From NCBI GenBank assembly GCA_019454045.1, contig SKCR01033656.1, positions 303,170-367,169 of the forward strand: 64,000 nt of DNA, written 5' to 3'. The notes beneath the pieces were generated by a model that was not told the origin of the DNA, searched no databases, and worked only from the letters and a program-made list of their open reading frames with translations. The position numbers were made by a program, and so were the translations under genes. Shown in pieces: positions 47,543-59,851 of the stretch (positions within the stretch are counted from its first letter, which is position 1; each line of letters opens with the position of its first letter). This stretch comes from Zanthoxylum bungeanum (lineage: Eukaryota; Streptophyta; Magnoliopsida; Sapindales; Rutaceae).

Positions 47543-48833
47543 AATTCCGAATTAACGAACTTCCATCACGACGTAATTAAATAATTATGCATATCGAAAT
47601 TACTATTCACGTCGCTAACGAATTAATTCTAAATTAACTCGTTTGCCCAAATTAAAATCCAATTTTAATTCCGCGTCGAAATCTAATTTCGTTTAATATA
47701 TCAAATATATTATTTTGTCAATTAATTCCAAATTAATCTTTCTCTCTCTTCAAATAGTACTTTATCCAAGATAAAGTCTCTCCACAATTAATCCCAGATT
47801 AATTATGCTCGAATCATACGTCATCGGTGAATCTTCGGGAAGTGACCTAAGAGATCCCTGGATATGTTGGCAGTAAATCCGGTCGTCGGACTATCCGAAC
47901 ACGTACGTATCTCGTACTACATTTTTACCAATTTATGAGACAAGGTTGGCTTCTAGCAAAGCACCATGTCTACCCAATTCTCCAGAAATATTTTTAATGG
48001 AATATATACAATCTGTATCAGGCATAGTATACCGTAGTATTATGTATAGTGATCCAGTATCTGATGTTCACGTGCAAGGCCTGGGGCCGGAATAGTGTAT
48101 GCCTCGTACGAAGCACATATCGGATATCAAGCAACTAGTCTCTTTGAATCGAATAATCCTGACCTTATTATATTATCCCGATGGTTGCAACACAATAGAG
48201 AACCAGTTCTAAATCTCTGCATGATCATCATCTCCATATGTCTGAAGTGATACTTTCGTCATGACATCACACCCAATACACTATGATTCTCAATAAACCC
48301 AGAAGAGGGATACACATAACCTGTTAAATTCCTGGACGACCAAAACCAAATCGTATCGATTGTCGGAAGTACTAGCGATGCAAGTCTCAGGTTAACACCA
48401 AATACACCTACCCTGAAACGGACTCCCATAGACATTTAGACATACTACCAATGGATTCCGCTGGGTCTATCCAGAGCGAAGCTGTTTTCTGTACCATCGG
48501 TAAAATACGACCTCCTATCGCACTTGCATAAGTATCCAATACTTAAATATATGAGAACTATGTCGTTATACCCTCACTAGTCTATTCTGCATTATCGATA
48601 TCCAATCTCGATAATACTACGACTAGAGATATTTAATGATTAAACCTTAATGAATTGATACTGTCTCATATCATCTCAATCCGGAACTAATCATAGGGAC
48701 TTCTACCTTTTATATATCAAAGTAAATAGATTACAAAACGGTAAAAGGCAATTTCATTATAACATAGTTAATTTTGTACAAAAACACAATGTCTTTTACA
48801 AACAGTGACGATATGGGTCATAACCGTCCAACA
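47543..48833 (-). mobile_element. 3' LTR of copia element 2, 5'-truncated on the plus strand
   Basis: Homology with the LTR at 56158 begins at AATTCCGAATTAACGAAC (equivalent to about 56745) and continues to CGTCCAACA. About 590 bp of the outer end is missing, so no target duplication can be checked on this side. Copia RNase H follows immediately to the right. Confidence 0.82.
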
Positions 48834-49055
48834 ATCTCGTACTTGGCCTACAGCCAGTCACTCAAGCTTCTAATACCTGAACTATGTACATGTCGCTCAA
48901 ACTTTTGCTGGGGAATAGCTTTCATCAGCGGATCTACAATATTGTCATCTGATGCGACCTTCTCGACCTTCACATCGCCACGATGTATGATCTCACGAAT
49001 TAGATGGAAACGTCGAAGAACATACTTGGATCGTTGATGAGACCGTGGTTCCTTA
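48834..49055 (-). pseudogene. Copia element 2 RNase H C-terminus
   Basis: The minus strand encodes the same end as in element 1 (VEKVASDDNIVDPL-like, then VHSSGIRSLSDWL-like). At about 49056 the sequence jumps to the RT segment equivalent to 11256 of element 1. Roughly 800 bp of RT C-terminus and RNase H are therefore deleted. Confidence 0.75.
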
Positions 49056-49980
49056 GATCTCCCACTAACCTTCTTATATACACAAGGATCATCTTCGTTT
49101 TGAATGAAATCATATTATTTTATGATCTCATCAAAACATTGGTTCCAAGACCGCAACGCTAACTTCAATCCATAAATGGATCGATTTAACTTACAAACCT
49201 TGTTTGCAAGTCTAGGCATGATAAAACCATCATGTTGTTGCATATAAACATCCTCCAAAAGGTTTTCGTTAAGGAAAGCGGTTTTAACGTCCATCTACCA
49301 TATCTCGTAATCGAAATATGCAGCAATAACAAGCATTATCTGAATGGATTTAATCATGGCAACGGGTGAGAAAGTTTCATCGTAATCAACACCATGTCGT
49401 TGACGATACCCCTTCGCTACAAGCCTAACTTTATACGTTTGTACGTTGCCATCCATGTCGGTTTTCTTCTTGAAGACCCATCTGCAACCAATAGGCTTTA
49501 CGCCTTCTTGTGTATCAACCAGTGTCCAAACTTGGTTGGTGTACATGGAATCCATTTCGGACTTCATGAATTCTTGCCATAAAGTGGAATCGATATCTTA
49601 TATCGCTTCCTCATACGTAGCCGGTTCGTTATCCTCAATAAGATTAATATCTACATGAGGTGAGATCAGAAACCTAGACCTCTTAGGTTGTTTCCTGACT
49701 CTCTCTGATCTACGCGGTCCTTGTGTAATCAAAGATTGTAGTACAGTCTCATCCCGGATGGACTGTTCTTGTTCCGTTGAGGATTCTATGCCAGGAATAG
49801 TATCACTTCGATTTTCATCAAGTTCTACTTTCCTCCCACTAACCACTGCATTTAGGAATTCCTTCTCAAGGAAAACCGCATGTATAGCAACAAATACTTT
49901 GTTCTCTCATGGGTGATAGAAGTAATATCATTTGGTTTCCGTAGGATATCCTACGAATAGGCATTTATCCGACTTGGGCT
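49056..49980 (-). pseudogene. Copia element 2 RT N-terminal half and linker
   Basis: Frame 49567-49295 holds NQVWTLVDTQEGVKPIGCRW, VRLVAKGYRQRHGVDYDETF and SPVAMIKSIQIMLVIAAYFD. Sequence to 49057 continues through the palm with stops. Frame 49846-49598 holds VSGRKVELDENRSDTIPGIE and RRSERVRKQPKRSRFLIS, the basic linker. The catalytic YVDD is lost in the deletion at 49056. Confidence 0.85.
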
Positions 49981-50360
49981 CAAGTTTGGTACCTTCCAAA
50001 TGTTTGACATATGCCTAGCAGCTACAAATCTTCAGGAATGAGAAACCCGGTTTCTTTCCTATCCATATCTCATACGGAGTCTGTTGAACAGACTTTGACG
50101 GAACCTTATTCAAAATAAGAATTGCACTGTTTAATGTATATCCCCAGAAGGAAATAGGTAGTTCAGTGCGACTCATCATAGACCTTACCATGTCCAACAA
50201 AGTTCGGTTTCTCCTTTCGGACACACTGTTTAATTGCGGTGTTCCAAGAGGAGTCCAATGTGAAAGAATACCATATTTTTTCAAGTAATCTAGAAACTCA
50301 TTGCTCAAGTATTCGCCACTGTGGTCCGACCGTAATGTCTTTATACTCTTGCTGGTCTAT
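49981..50360 (-). pseudogene. Copia element 2 integrase core
   Basis: Frame 50308-50015 begins in MSNEFLDYLKKYGILSHWTP, then LGTPQLNSVSERRNRTLLDM with the catalytic Glu, and SFWGYTLNSAILILNKVPSK. The upstream Asp stretch (LRSDHSGEY) lies just right of 50308 behind a stop near 50360. Confidence 0.85.
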
Positions 50361-50779
50361 TTTTCAACTTCGTGTCGAAACTCTTTGAATTTCTCAAAAG
50401 TTTCCGACTTGTGTTTCATAAGATACACATAACCATAACGCGATGCATCATCCGTAAAGGTTACGAAGTATTCGTATCCACCTATAGCCTGGCTAGACAT
50501 GAGCCCACATGCCTCACTATGAACGAGGGCTAACAGTTCGGTGGCGCGTTCACCTTTACCACTAAAAGGTGATTTAGGCATTTTGCCTAATAAACAAGAT
50601 TCGCAGACGTCATATGAATTTGGATCAAATCCGTCCAAGTACCCACTCTTCGAAAGTGTGGATATGCGAGTCTTGTTTATATGTCTCAAACGACAGTGCC
50701 ACATATAAGTTTCATCTTTGTTACTCATTTTAAGCCTTTTGTTTGTTATATTATATGTTTGAGATTGATTTATATTCAA
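50357..50779 (-). pseudogene. Copia element 2 GAG-pre-integrase and integrase N-part
   Basis: A 140-codon frame with MWHCRLRHINKTRISTLSKS, YDVCESCLLGKMPKSPFSGK (the HHCC zinc site), LLALVHSEACGLMSSQAIGG and YEYFVTFTDDASRYGYVYLM. The last contains the first catalytic Asp region of the core. The first Asp of LVHSD is Glu here. Confidence 0.87.
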
Positions 50780-51789
50780 AATATAAAGACCATTATTTGC
50801 AGCAGCAGAAAAATTTCTACATCATTTTTATACACAAAACACCCATTGTTCCTGAATATAAAAGTATACCCACATTGGGTTAACATAGATACATAAATAA
50901 TATTACTAGTCAAACTAGGTACATAATAACAGTCAGACAGTTCAAGTACATGCCCCGATGGCAGTTCTAAAACAAAAGTGCCAACGGCCAAAACGACGAC
51001 TGGTGTCCCATTTCTGACGCGTAGATCAATCTCCCCTGAGGCCAGTCTCCTGCTAATCTGCAGATCTTGCACATCAGTACATATGTAAGTACCACAACCA
51101 GAATCAAAAATCCAATTTTTAAAACTAGAAGTAGTCATGTTTATTTCAATAACAAACATACCTGAAGCCGGTGCCTTGCCCGCTTTAATCTCCTTCTGGA
51201 GTGCCTTGTACTCGCAGCAGTCACGCTTCCAGTGACCCCGCTTGCCACACTGGAGGCATACATCCTGAGATTTGTCCTTAGGCTTCCCAGAAGCCTTTGA
51301 TGATTTGGCCTTGCCCTTTCTCTTATGATTCTTTTTCTTCACACCTCCAGTAGCCTTGGGCCCAGCCCTCGGTGTCTGAGATGTCGAAGCAAAGTGTGCC
51401 TCGCACTTATTTCCCTTGAGAAGCTCTTTCTTAGCTTCATTCAGAATAGACATCAACTCTTCAAGAGTATCATCTTGGTTCATCAGGTTATAGTTTATGA
51501 TGAACCCTCTCCAAGTGTCGGAGAGAGAGTACAAGATCAAATCTATGGAAGTCTCAACCTCAAGGACTATCCCCATCTGAGCCAGCTCATCTATGTCAGC
51601 AATCATCTGTTCCATAAGGGACTCAACAGACATGCCTTCTAACATACGTGAACAGAAGAGCTTCTTTTGTAACTCATATCTCTGCGATCTTCGGTTAGAT
51701 CGGTGAAGATCGTGTAACCTCGCCAACATGTTACAGGGATCCAAGTCCTTGTTCTGTCGACGGAAATGCTGAGTCGTAGTAGCAAGCAT
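50776..51789 (-). CDS. Copia element 2 gag-protease frame, partial (337 codons)
   Basis: The longest open frame in the window. Residues 1-125 are gag (QRYELQKKLF, QMIADIDELAQMG, NLMNQDDTLEELMSILNEAK). A basic stretch, KKKNHKRKGKAKSSK, follows. A complete zinc knuckle, CLQCGKRGHWKRDC (C-x2-C-x4-H-x4-C), lies at about 178-191. The protease active site, NWIFDSGCGTYICTD, is near 225-239, then the protease body. It ends by frameshift just before the HHCC domain. The gag N-terminus lies upstream in another phase. It is probably no longer translated as a polyprotein. Confidence 0.85.
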   Translation of the reverse strand: MLATTTQHFRRQNKDLDPCNMLARLHDLHRSNRRSQRYELQKKLFCSRMLEGMSVESLMEQMIADIDELAQMGIVLEVETSIDLILYSLSDTWRGFIINYNLMNQDDTLEELMSILNEAKKELLKGNKCEAHFASTSQTPRAGPKATGGVKKKNHKRKGKAKSSKASGKPKDKSQDVCLQCGKRGHWKRDCCEYKALQKEIKAGKAPASGMFVIEINMTTSSFKNWIFDSGCGTYICTDVQDLQISRRLASGEIDLRVRNGTPVVVLAVGTFVLELPSGHVLELSDCYYVPSLTSNIIYVSMLTQCGYTFIFRNNGCFVYKNDVEIFLLLQIMVFIF

Positions 51790-51990
51790 AATAGACTGAG
51801 TAGTAGAGTTTCCATCGCTGTGAGTCTTCCGAAGCTCCAGCTCAAGTAATTGATCAGGTTTGGGCTTAGGCCCAAGAGGTCTCTCTATAGTGTATAGCAG
51901 CCTCTCGGATCCAAGGACTATCCTCAGAATTTACCAAATGGAAAAGTTCATGCCCTTGAAGATATTTTCACCCATGATAATGTCTCGGAC
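51790..51990 (-). pseudogene. Copia element 2 gag N-terminus
   Basis: The minus strand reads MNFSIW, a stop, then ILRIVLGSERLLYTIERPLG and PKPKPDQLLELELRKTHSDG, running toward the gag frame. This is the usual copia gag start (W...LR.VLG.E.LLY). The TAA after W and a later shift make it defective. It is absent from element 1. Confidence 0.75.
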
Positions 51991-52335
51991 GTTTCCCTTT
52001 CCCATCATCTTGATTACGATAGTCCAACTATCTAATCAACGATATATGGGTACAGTCTAACTATTACAAGAAAAATAACATTATATTAGTCCAACTAATA
52101 AAATAATTTTGACGAAATAATTTGAAAGCGTGTAAAGCTAAGTATCTGAATGAAATTGCAAATTCAATACTAGCCTTCCACTATTTTTCGACGAGCCTCT
52201 AACCCTCTATTGAGTACTCGGGAAATCCAGTTTCCTAGTGGGCTAGGATCCCGTTAAATAACACACAACCTTGACTTTGGCCAACAAGATGTATGATATT
52301 TAACTAGGTAGATCTCGAAGATCAATTGGATCTCA
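51991..52335 (-). other. Copia element 2 leader, left part
   Basis: Non-coding AT-rich sequence upstream of gag on the minus strand. It includes one copy of CCTTGACTTTGGCCAACAAG (52270), a short repeat also found at 15900, 54497 and 54588. Confidence 0.5.
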
Positions 52336-52340
52336 TCCAA

Positions 52341-54286
52341 TGTTGGGTTTCTATAAGGTGTCCCAAGATCATATAAGCATGAATTAAGAATCAATAAACG
52401 AAGAAGTATGGCGGAATCATACTTACAACGATCGGTTTGTGGATCCGTTGAGCAACAAAATTCCTCCTCCAAGATCTACAAGATTCGGCCAAGAGAGACT
52501 AGAAGCTCCAAGCTTTGTTCTTTGATTCCAAGCTCCTTGAGTTGGTTTCCCTATCACCTCTTTATGATTCCTTCAAGGTGCTAGCCTATAGTGATTCTTT
52601 GCAACAAAAAATCACACCTTTACTTCACACTTTTGGCAAAGAAATGAAGAAAATTTGAGAGGAAAACCAGTGAACTAGTTTCGGCCAAGGAGAGAGGAAA
52701 ATGAAAAGTGAATTTGATTACCAAATCAAGTATATTTGTTTCAAAAACAATTAATTAAACATATACCAAAAGTTGGTAAATGCATAAGTCAACATGTCTT
52801 TCACCTTTTCAAGATTTGGAGTGTATAACACTTTTCACCAACAACCTCACCTAAACACATCAAACAATGACATGTGATGTGACGGTTGATGTGACATGTG
52901 GGCCCTACTTGATTCCGAATGCGAGTGCACCCGTAAACACTCCCGGGCTCGAGTTCGCTAATTCTGAATTAACAAACTTTCGTCGCGACGTTATTTAAAT
53001 CGAATTTAATTAAATAATTATGCCTAGCAAAATTACTATTCACGTCGCTTACGAATTAATTCTAAATTAACTTGTTTGCCCAAATTAAAATCTAATTTTA
53101 ATTTCGCGTCGAAATCTAATTCCGAATAATATATCAAATATATTATTTTAACGATTAATTCCAAATTAATCTTTCTCTCTCTTCAAATAGTACTTTATCC
53201 AAGATAAAGTCTCTCCGTAATTAATCCCAGATTAATTTAGTTCGAATCAAACGTCATTGGTGAATCTTTGGAAAGTGACCCAAGAGATCTCTGGATATGT
53301 TGGAATTAAATACGGTCGTCGGACTATCCGAACACGTATGTACCTCGTACAACATTTTTACCGATTTACGAGACAATGTTGGCTTCTAGCAAAGCACCAT
53401 GCCTACCCAATTCTTTAGAAATATTCTGACTAGAATATACGATCTTTATCAGGCGTAGTATACCGTAGTATTATGTATTGCGATCCAGTATCAGATGTCA
53501 CGTGCAAGGCCTGAGGCTGGAAAAGTGTCTGCCCCGTACGAAGCACATATCGGATATCGAGCAACTAGTCTCTTTGAATTGGATAATCATGACCTTGTCA
53601 TATTATCCTGATGGTTGCAACACTATAGAGAACCAGTTCTTAATCCCTGTGTGATCATCATCTCCATATGTCTGAAGTGATACTTTCTTCTTGACATCAC
53701 ATCCAATACACTACGATTCCCAATAAACCCAGCACAGGCGTACTCAGAACCTGTTAAAGCCCTGAACGACCAAAACCAAAGTTTACCGATTGTCGCAAGT
53801 ACTAGCGATGCAAGTCTCATGTTAAGACCTAATACACCAACCCTGAAGCGGACTCCCATAGACACATATACATACTACCAATGGGATTCCGCGGGGTCTA
53901 TCCAGAGCGAAGCTGTTTTCCGTACCATAAGTAAAACACAACCTCCTATTGCACTTGCATAAGTATCCTATACTTAAACATATGAGAACTATGTCTTTAT
54001 GCCCTCACAACGCGCACAAGTGCAATACTAGTCTATTCCGCATTATCGATGTCTAGTCTCGATAATACTATGACTAGGGATATTTAATGATTAAACCTTT
54101 ATGGATTGATACTGTCTCATATCATCTCAATCCGGAACTAATCATATAGACTTTTACCATTTATATATATCAAAGTAAATGAATCACAAATCGGTAAAAG
54201 GAAATTTCATTACTACATAGTTAATTTTGTATAAAAACATAATGTCTTTTACAAACAGTGATGCTATCGGTCATAACTGTCCAACA
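52341..54286 (-). mobile_element. Solo copia LTR (1,946 bp) in the leader of element 2
   Basis: It begins TGTTGGGTTTCTATAAGGTG and ends AACTGTCCAACA, with a perfect TCCAA duplication (52336-52340 and 54287-54291). No primer site precedes it and no polypurine tract follows. It is full-length for the family, so it serves as a reference for the tripled LTR at 56158. Confidence 0.9.
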
Positions 54287-54291
54287 TCCAA

Positions 54292-56141
54292 TTCCTAGAT
54301 CCGGTAGGTGGACATCCAAGTCCGAAACATATATACAATTTATATGCCAATATATCCAATATATTTGCCTAACCTTTTTGCTCTGAATCAACTAAGCCTT
54401 GGATTTGGCACAATAAGCTTAATGATTCCAGTTAAGCGGGACCCATTGACATGGAAAGCTTCATAATCAATGTCGATGGACAAGAAGTGATCTTGACTTT
54501 GGCCAACAAATCACAACTTGGACAAGACACCGATGTGGAACAAAGCCTTCGTGATTCAAACACATCCGCAATTGACAAAGGTCTTGACTTTGGCCAACAA
54601 ACCAATGCCAATTTTGGATCATGAGTAAGAATCACTCAACGGAAGGAAAAACGCTTAATATGTTTAGAGGGTTTTTCACGTAATTGGAACCAATTAATTA
54701 TCATTGTTAAGGTCTCATTATACACCCTTAAGCATGCATTCTAAAAGCATAATAAGGCGCGGAAAGTAAATTAATAATGATATGCAGATGGATATTTAAC
54801 AGATTGTTCCTAAAACAAATCACTCAATTTCCTCTCCCCGGCTAACATTATTATACTTCTACCCAATTACATAATACAATAATAGAAACCTCATTACATT
54901 AAGGGGAATTAGGTGAGAAGAGAATACAAAGAAATAATGAGAGATAAGGCTGGACACGCAGGTCCAATTTAATAAATTCTAAATTTACAACAATTTCCAA
55001 AATTGCATTTTCCCTCTAATATCCATCCGATATACGCTATTCATTCAACACATCCATGTATTCATTCAAGCATGTTATTCAATCAATCTAATCAAATTAA
55101 TTAATCTTTGAATATTAGTGATCATCCAATGTTCAAACAATGATTTGATTTGCGCGAGTACAACTCGTTTGAGAATAAGTACTTAAAGTACGAATTCTTG
55201 AATTATATCGAACTACCCGTTAAATCTAATTTAATTCGTATTCAATACTAATTCATTTGTTTAATTCCAAATTAAATGACTACACTTTTTAATGCGCTTT
55301 AACGACTTTGATTCCAAATCAAATCTAATCAGGTCTCAAAGTCCAACTAACATCCAATGTTGTCTAATTAAAGTCCGATGGGCTTTCAATTGATTTCATA
55401 AGGCATGGGCTTTGGTCATTAGGGGTCAAACCCAATTACCAAGGCCCAATTTAGGAATCACCCTCATTTGCCAAGAAACCAATTTCGGCCCATAAGGCCC
55501 AAATAAACTTTAAAGCCCATTTATCATATTTGGACTTAATGGAATGATTTAGGCCCAATATGGATCCAATCAAATTGGCCTAAATCAACTTGGCCCAACC
55601 AAGCCCATTATGCCCAAATACAAAAATTTCAAGCCCAATTCAAAATTAAGCCCAATTAATCAAATTTCAATATTTCAAATTTCTTAATTCAATTAATTAA
55701 AATGTTAAGCCATGATTAATCTTTTAAATCAATATTTCCAAAATACGAATCTAACCATTAATCATAATTTAATTTATTCCATTCATGTATAACATTTTGA
55801 AACAAAAATCAAGTCATTACATGCTTCATCATTCAGGACATTGAAGGGATTTTTGTGTCCGATTTCGTTTTCAATCCAATCGAATTACAAATCAACATTT
55901 CCAATTATTCCAAGTCATCCATTGTTCAAGGAAACAAAAAATACCATGAGTCTAGGGTATATCTCACATTTGGCCAAGCCATGTTTTTGGGGAAAAATTC
56001 ATCCAATTCAATTTTCTCAAAATTATCATTAATAACTCCAAGTCATCCATACACAAACATGCTCAAACAAGTAATTCAGTCAAAACATGCTCAAAATCAA
56101 TTTACCCAAATTTTACCATAAGTTCATTTCATGCTCAAAAT
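54292..56141 (-). other. Copia element 2 leader, right part
   Basis: Non-coding, parallel to 15750-17430 of element 1. It has GGGACCCATTGACATGGAAAG (54440), two CTTGACTTTGGCCAACAAA repeats, and GGCTGGACACGCAGGTCCAA (54947). Frames such as 54432-54635 and 55855-56121 look incidental. Confidence 0.65.
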
Positions 56142-56156
56142 GGCTCATTGATACCA
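56142..56156 (-). other. Primer-binding site of copia element 2
   Basis: The minus strand reads TGGTATCAATGAGCC, one spacer base before the LTR at 56158. It is a one-base variant of the site in element 1. Confidence 0.75.
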
Positions 56157-56157
56157 T

Positions 56158-59100
56158 TGTTGGGTTTCTAGGTTAGTCCCAATATCATATTAAGCATATA
56201 AATGAATGAATAGAACTAAGAAGTATGGCGGAATCACACTTACATAGATCGATTTTAGGATGTGATGATCAACAAAAATTTTCTCCAAGAAACTTTGAAG
56301 GATTCGGCCAAGAGGAAGTTCCAAGCTCCAAGCTTTGTCTTGAATAGGTTTCCCTATCACCTTGTGTGGATTCTCTAATGTGCTAGCAAGATGGAAGAAA
56401 GAAAAAATGATTTCCTTTCCCCTTTGGAGAGCTCACGACCAAGCATGAAAAGGGGAGACTTTTTGTTTTTCTAACTTTTGTTTTCTAAAACAATTAATTA
56501 TAAAACCTTTACCAAATGTTTTGTATATCCTTTCAAAAAGTCAACAAAATTTTGGCTCTAATTTTGCATTAAATGCTCACACCTAACTCCATCATGAATA
56601 GTGACTGCATGTCACTCACCAAAAAGGTGTCAAGACATCTATCACTAAAGTGACAAGTGATGTGACTCGTGATTTGACTTATGGGCCCCACTCAATTCAA
56701 AATGCGAGTGGGCCAGCAAACACTTACGGGCTCAGTTTCGCTAATTCCGAATTAACAAACTTCCATCGCAACGTAATTAAATAATTATGCCTAGCGAAAT
56801 TACTATTCACGTCACTAACAAATTAATTCTAAATTAACTCGTTTGCCCGAATTAAAATCCAATTTTAATTCCGCGTCGAAATCTAATTTCGTTTAATATA
56901 TCGAATATATTATTTTGTCGATTAATTCCAAATTAATCTTTCTCTCCCTTCAAATAGTACTTTATCCAAGATAAAGTCTCTCCGCAATTAATCCCAAATT
57001 AATTATGCTCGAATCATACGTCATTGGTGAATCTTCAGGAAGCGACCCAAGAGATACCTGGCTATATTGGCAGTAAATCAGGTCGTCGTACTATCCGAAC
57101 ACGTACGTACCTCGTACTACTTTTTTACCGATTTACGAGACAATGTTGGCTTTTAGCAAAGCGCCATGTCTACCCAATTCTCCAGAAATATTCTTAATGG
57201 AATATACAATCTATATCAGGCTTAGTATACCGTATTATTATTTATAGCGATCCAGTATCAGATGTTCACGTGCAAGGCGTGGGGCTGGAATAATGTCTGC
57301 TATGTACGAAACACATATCGGATATCAAGCATCTAGTCTCTTTGAATCGGATAATCCTGACCTTATCATATTATCCTGATAGTTGCAACACAATAGAGAA
57401 CCAGTTCTGAATCCCTGTGTGATCATCATCTTCATATGTCTAAAGTGATACTTCCGTCTTGACATCACACCCAATACACTACGATTCTCAATAAACCCAG
57501 AAGAGGCGTACATAGAACCTGTTAAAGTCCTGGATGACCAAAACCAAAGCGTATCGATTGTCATAACTACTAGCGATGCAAGTCTCAACTTAAGACCAAA
57601 TACACCTACCCTGAAGCGGACTCCCATAAACACATAGACATACTACCGATGGGATTCTGCGGGGTCTATCCAGAGCGAAGCTTTTTTTCGTACCATCGGT
57701 AAAACACGACATCCTATCTCACTTGCATAAGTATCCAATACTTAAATATATGAGAACTAAGTTGTTATGCCCTCACACGCGCACAAGTGCAATAAATAGT
57801 ACTTTATCCAAGATAAAGTCTCTCCACATTTAATCCCAAATTAATTATGCTCGAATCATACGTCATTGGTGAATCTTCGGAAAGCGACCCAAGAGATCCT
57901 TGTATATATTGGCAGTAAATCCGGTCGTCGGACTATCCGAACACGTACGTACCTCTTACTACAGTTTTACCGATTTACGAGATAAGGTTGGCTTCTAGTA
58001 AAGCGCCATGTCTACCCAATTCTCCAGAAATATTCTTAATGGAATATACAATCTGTATCAGGCTTAGTATACCGTAGTATTGTGTTTATCGATCCAGTTT
58101 TTGATGTTCACGTGCAAGGCCTGGGGCTGGAATAGTGTCTGCCCCGTACGAAGCACATATCGGATATCAAGCAACTAGTCTCTTTGAATCGGATAATCCT
58201 GACCTTGTCATATTATCCCGATGGTTGCAACACAATAGAGAACCAGTTCTGAATCCCTGCGTGATCATCATCTCCATATGTCTGAATTGATACTTCCGTC
58301 TTGACATCACACCCAATACACTACGATTCTCAATAAACCCAGAAAAGGCATACACAGAACCTATTAAAGTCCTGGATGACCAAAACTAAAGCGTATCGAT
58401 TGTTGTAAGTACTAGCGATGCAAGTCTCAAGTTAAGACCAAATACACCTACCCTGAAGCGGACTCCCATAAATACATAAACATACTACCATTGGGATTCC
58501 GCGGGGTCTATCCAGAGCGAAGCTGTTTTTCATACCATCGGTAAAACACAACCTCCTATCGCACTTGCATAATTATCCAATACTTAAATATATGAGAACT
58601 ATGTCGTTATGCCCTCACAACGCGCACAAGTGTAATAAATAGTACTTTATCCAAGATAAAGTCTCTCCGTAATTAATCCAAGATTAATTATACTCGAATC
58701 ATACGTCATTGGTGAATCTTCGGGAAGCGACCCAAGAGATCCCTGGATATATTGACAGTAAATTCGGTCGTCGGACTATCCGAACACGTACGTACCAGGT
58801 ACTACATTTTTACCGATTTACGAGATAAGGTTGGCTTATAGCAAAGCGTCATGTCTACCCAATTCTCCAGAAATATTCTTAATGGAATATACAATCTGTA
58901 TCAGGCTTAGTATACCGTAGTATTGTGTATAGCGATCCAGATGTTCACGTGTAAGGCCTGGGGTTGGAATAATGTCTGCCCCGTACGATGCACATATCGG
59001 ATATCAAGCATTTAGTCTCTTTAAATTTGATAATCCTGACCTTGTCATATTATCCCGATGGTTGCAACACAATAGAGAACCAGTTCTGAATCCCTACGTG

Positions 59101-59731
59101 ATCATCATCTCTATATATCTGAAGTGATACTTCCGTCTTGACATCACACCCAATACACTACGATTCTCAATAAACCAAGAAGAGCCGTACACAGAACCTG
59201 TTAAAGTCCTGGATGAGCAAAACCAAAGCGTATCGATTGTCATAAGTACTAGCGATGTAAGTCTCAAGTTAAGACCAAATACACCTACCCTGAAGCGGAC
59301 TCCCATAAATACATAGACATACTACCAATGGGATTCCGCGGGGTCTATCCAGAGCGAAGATGTTTTTCGTACAATCGGTAAAACACGACCTCATATCGCA
59401 CTTGCATAAGTATCCAATACTTAAATATATGAGAACTATGTCGTTATGCACTCACAACGCGCACAAGTGCAATATTAGTCTATTCCACATTATCAATGTC
59501 AAATCTCGATAATACTACGACTGGGGATATTTAATGATTAAACTTTTATGGATTGATACCGTCTCATATCATCTCAATGCGGAACTAATCATAAGGACTT
59601 CTACCATTTATATATTAAAGTAAATCTATTACAAAACGGTAAAAGGTAATTTCATTGTAACATAGTTAATTTTGTACGAAAACAGAATGTCTTTTACAAA
59701 CAGTGACGCTATGGGTCATAACTGTCCAACA
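56158..59731 (-). mobile_element. 5' LTR of copia element 2, expanded to 3,574 bp
   Basis: It begins TGTTGGGTTTCTAGGTTAGT and ends AACTGTCCAACA. It is nearly twice the length of its relatives because an internal 842-bp segment is present three times in direct tandem (next entry). Outside the tandem it matches 52341-54286. Confidence 0.9.
56953..59480. repeat. Three tandem copies of an 842-bp LTR segment
   Basis: AATAGTACTTTATCCAAG occurs at 56953, 57795 and 58638, periods 842 and 843. Each copy runs to CGCGCACAAGTGCAAT. The two internal junctions are identical, CAATAAATAGTAC, suggesting that one duplication at a short AATA homology was followed by unequal exchange. Copies differ by scattered substitutions. 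Confidence 0.9.
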
Positions 59732-59851
59732 ACTTACTTGTTGTTGCCTACCTCTTGAGTGCTGGTGAGCTCTTGAGGGCTATGAGTATGCGATACACAT
59801 TAAGATGTGTATAGGATACCATGGATTTGCACTAGAGCAAGTGGGAGAAAT
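59732..59851 (+). other. 3' end of another copia element with polypurine tract
   Basis: Ends in GAGCAAGTGGGAGAAAT (59836-59851) directly before an LTR start, a copia-type polypurine tract in plus orientation. The rest of this element's interior is not in the window. Confidence 0.6.

Noticed and set aside
56953..59480. Satellite array or CRISPR-like repeat
   Set aside because: Only three 842-bp copies confined within one LTR boundary. No short repeats with unique spacers.
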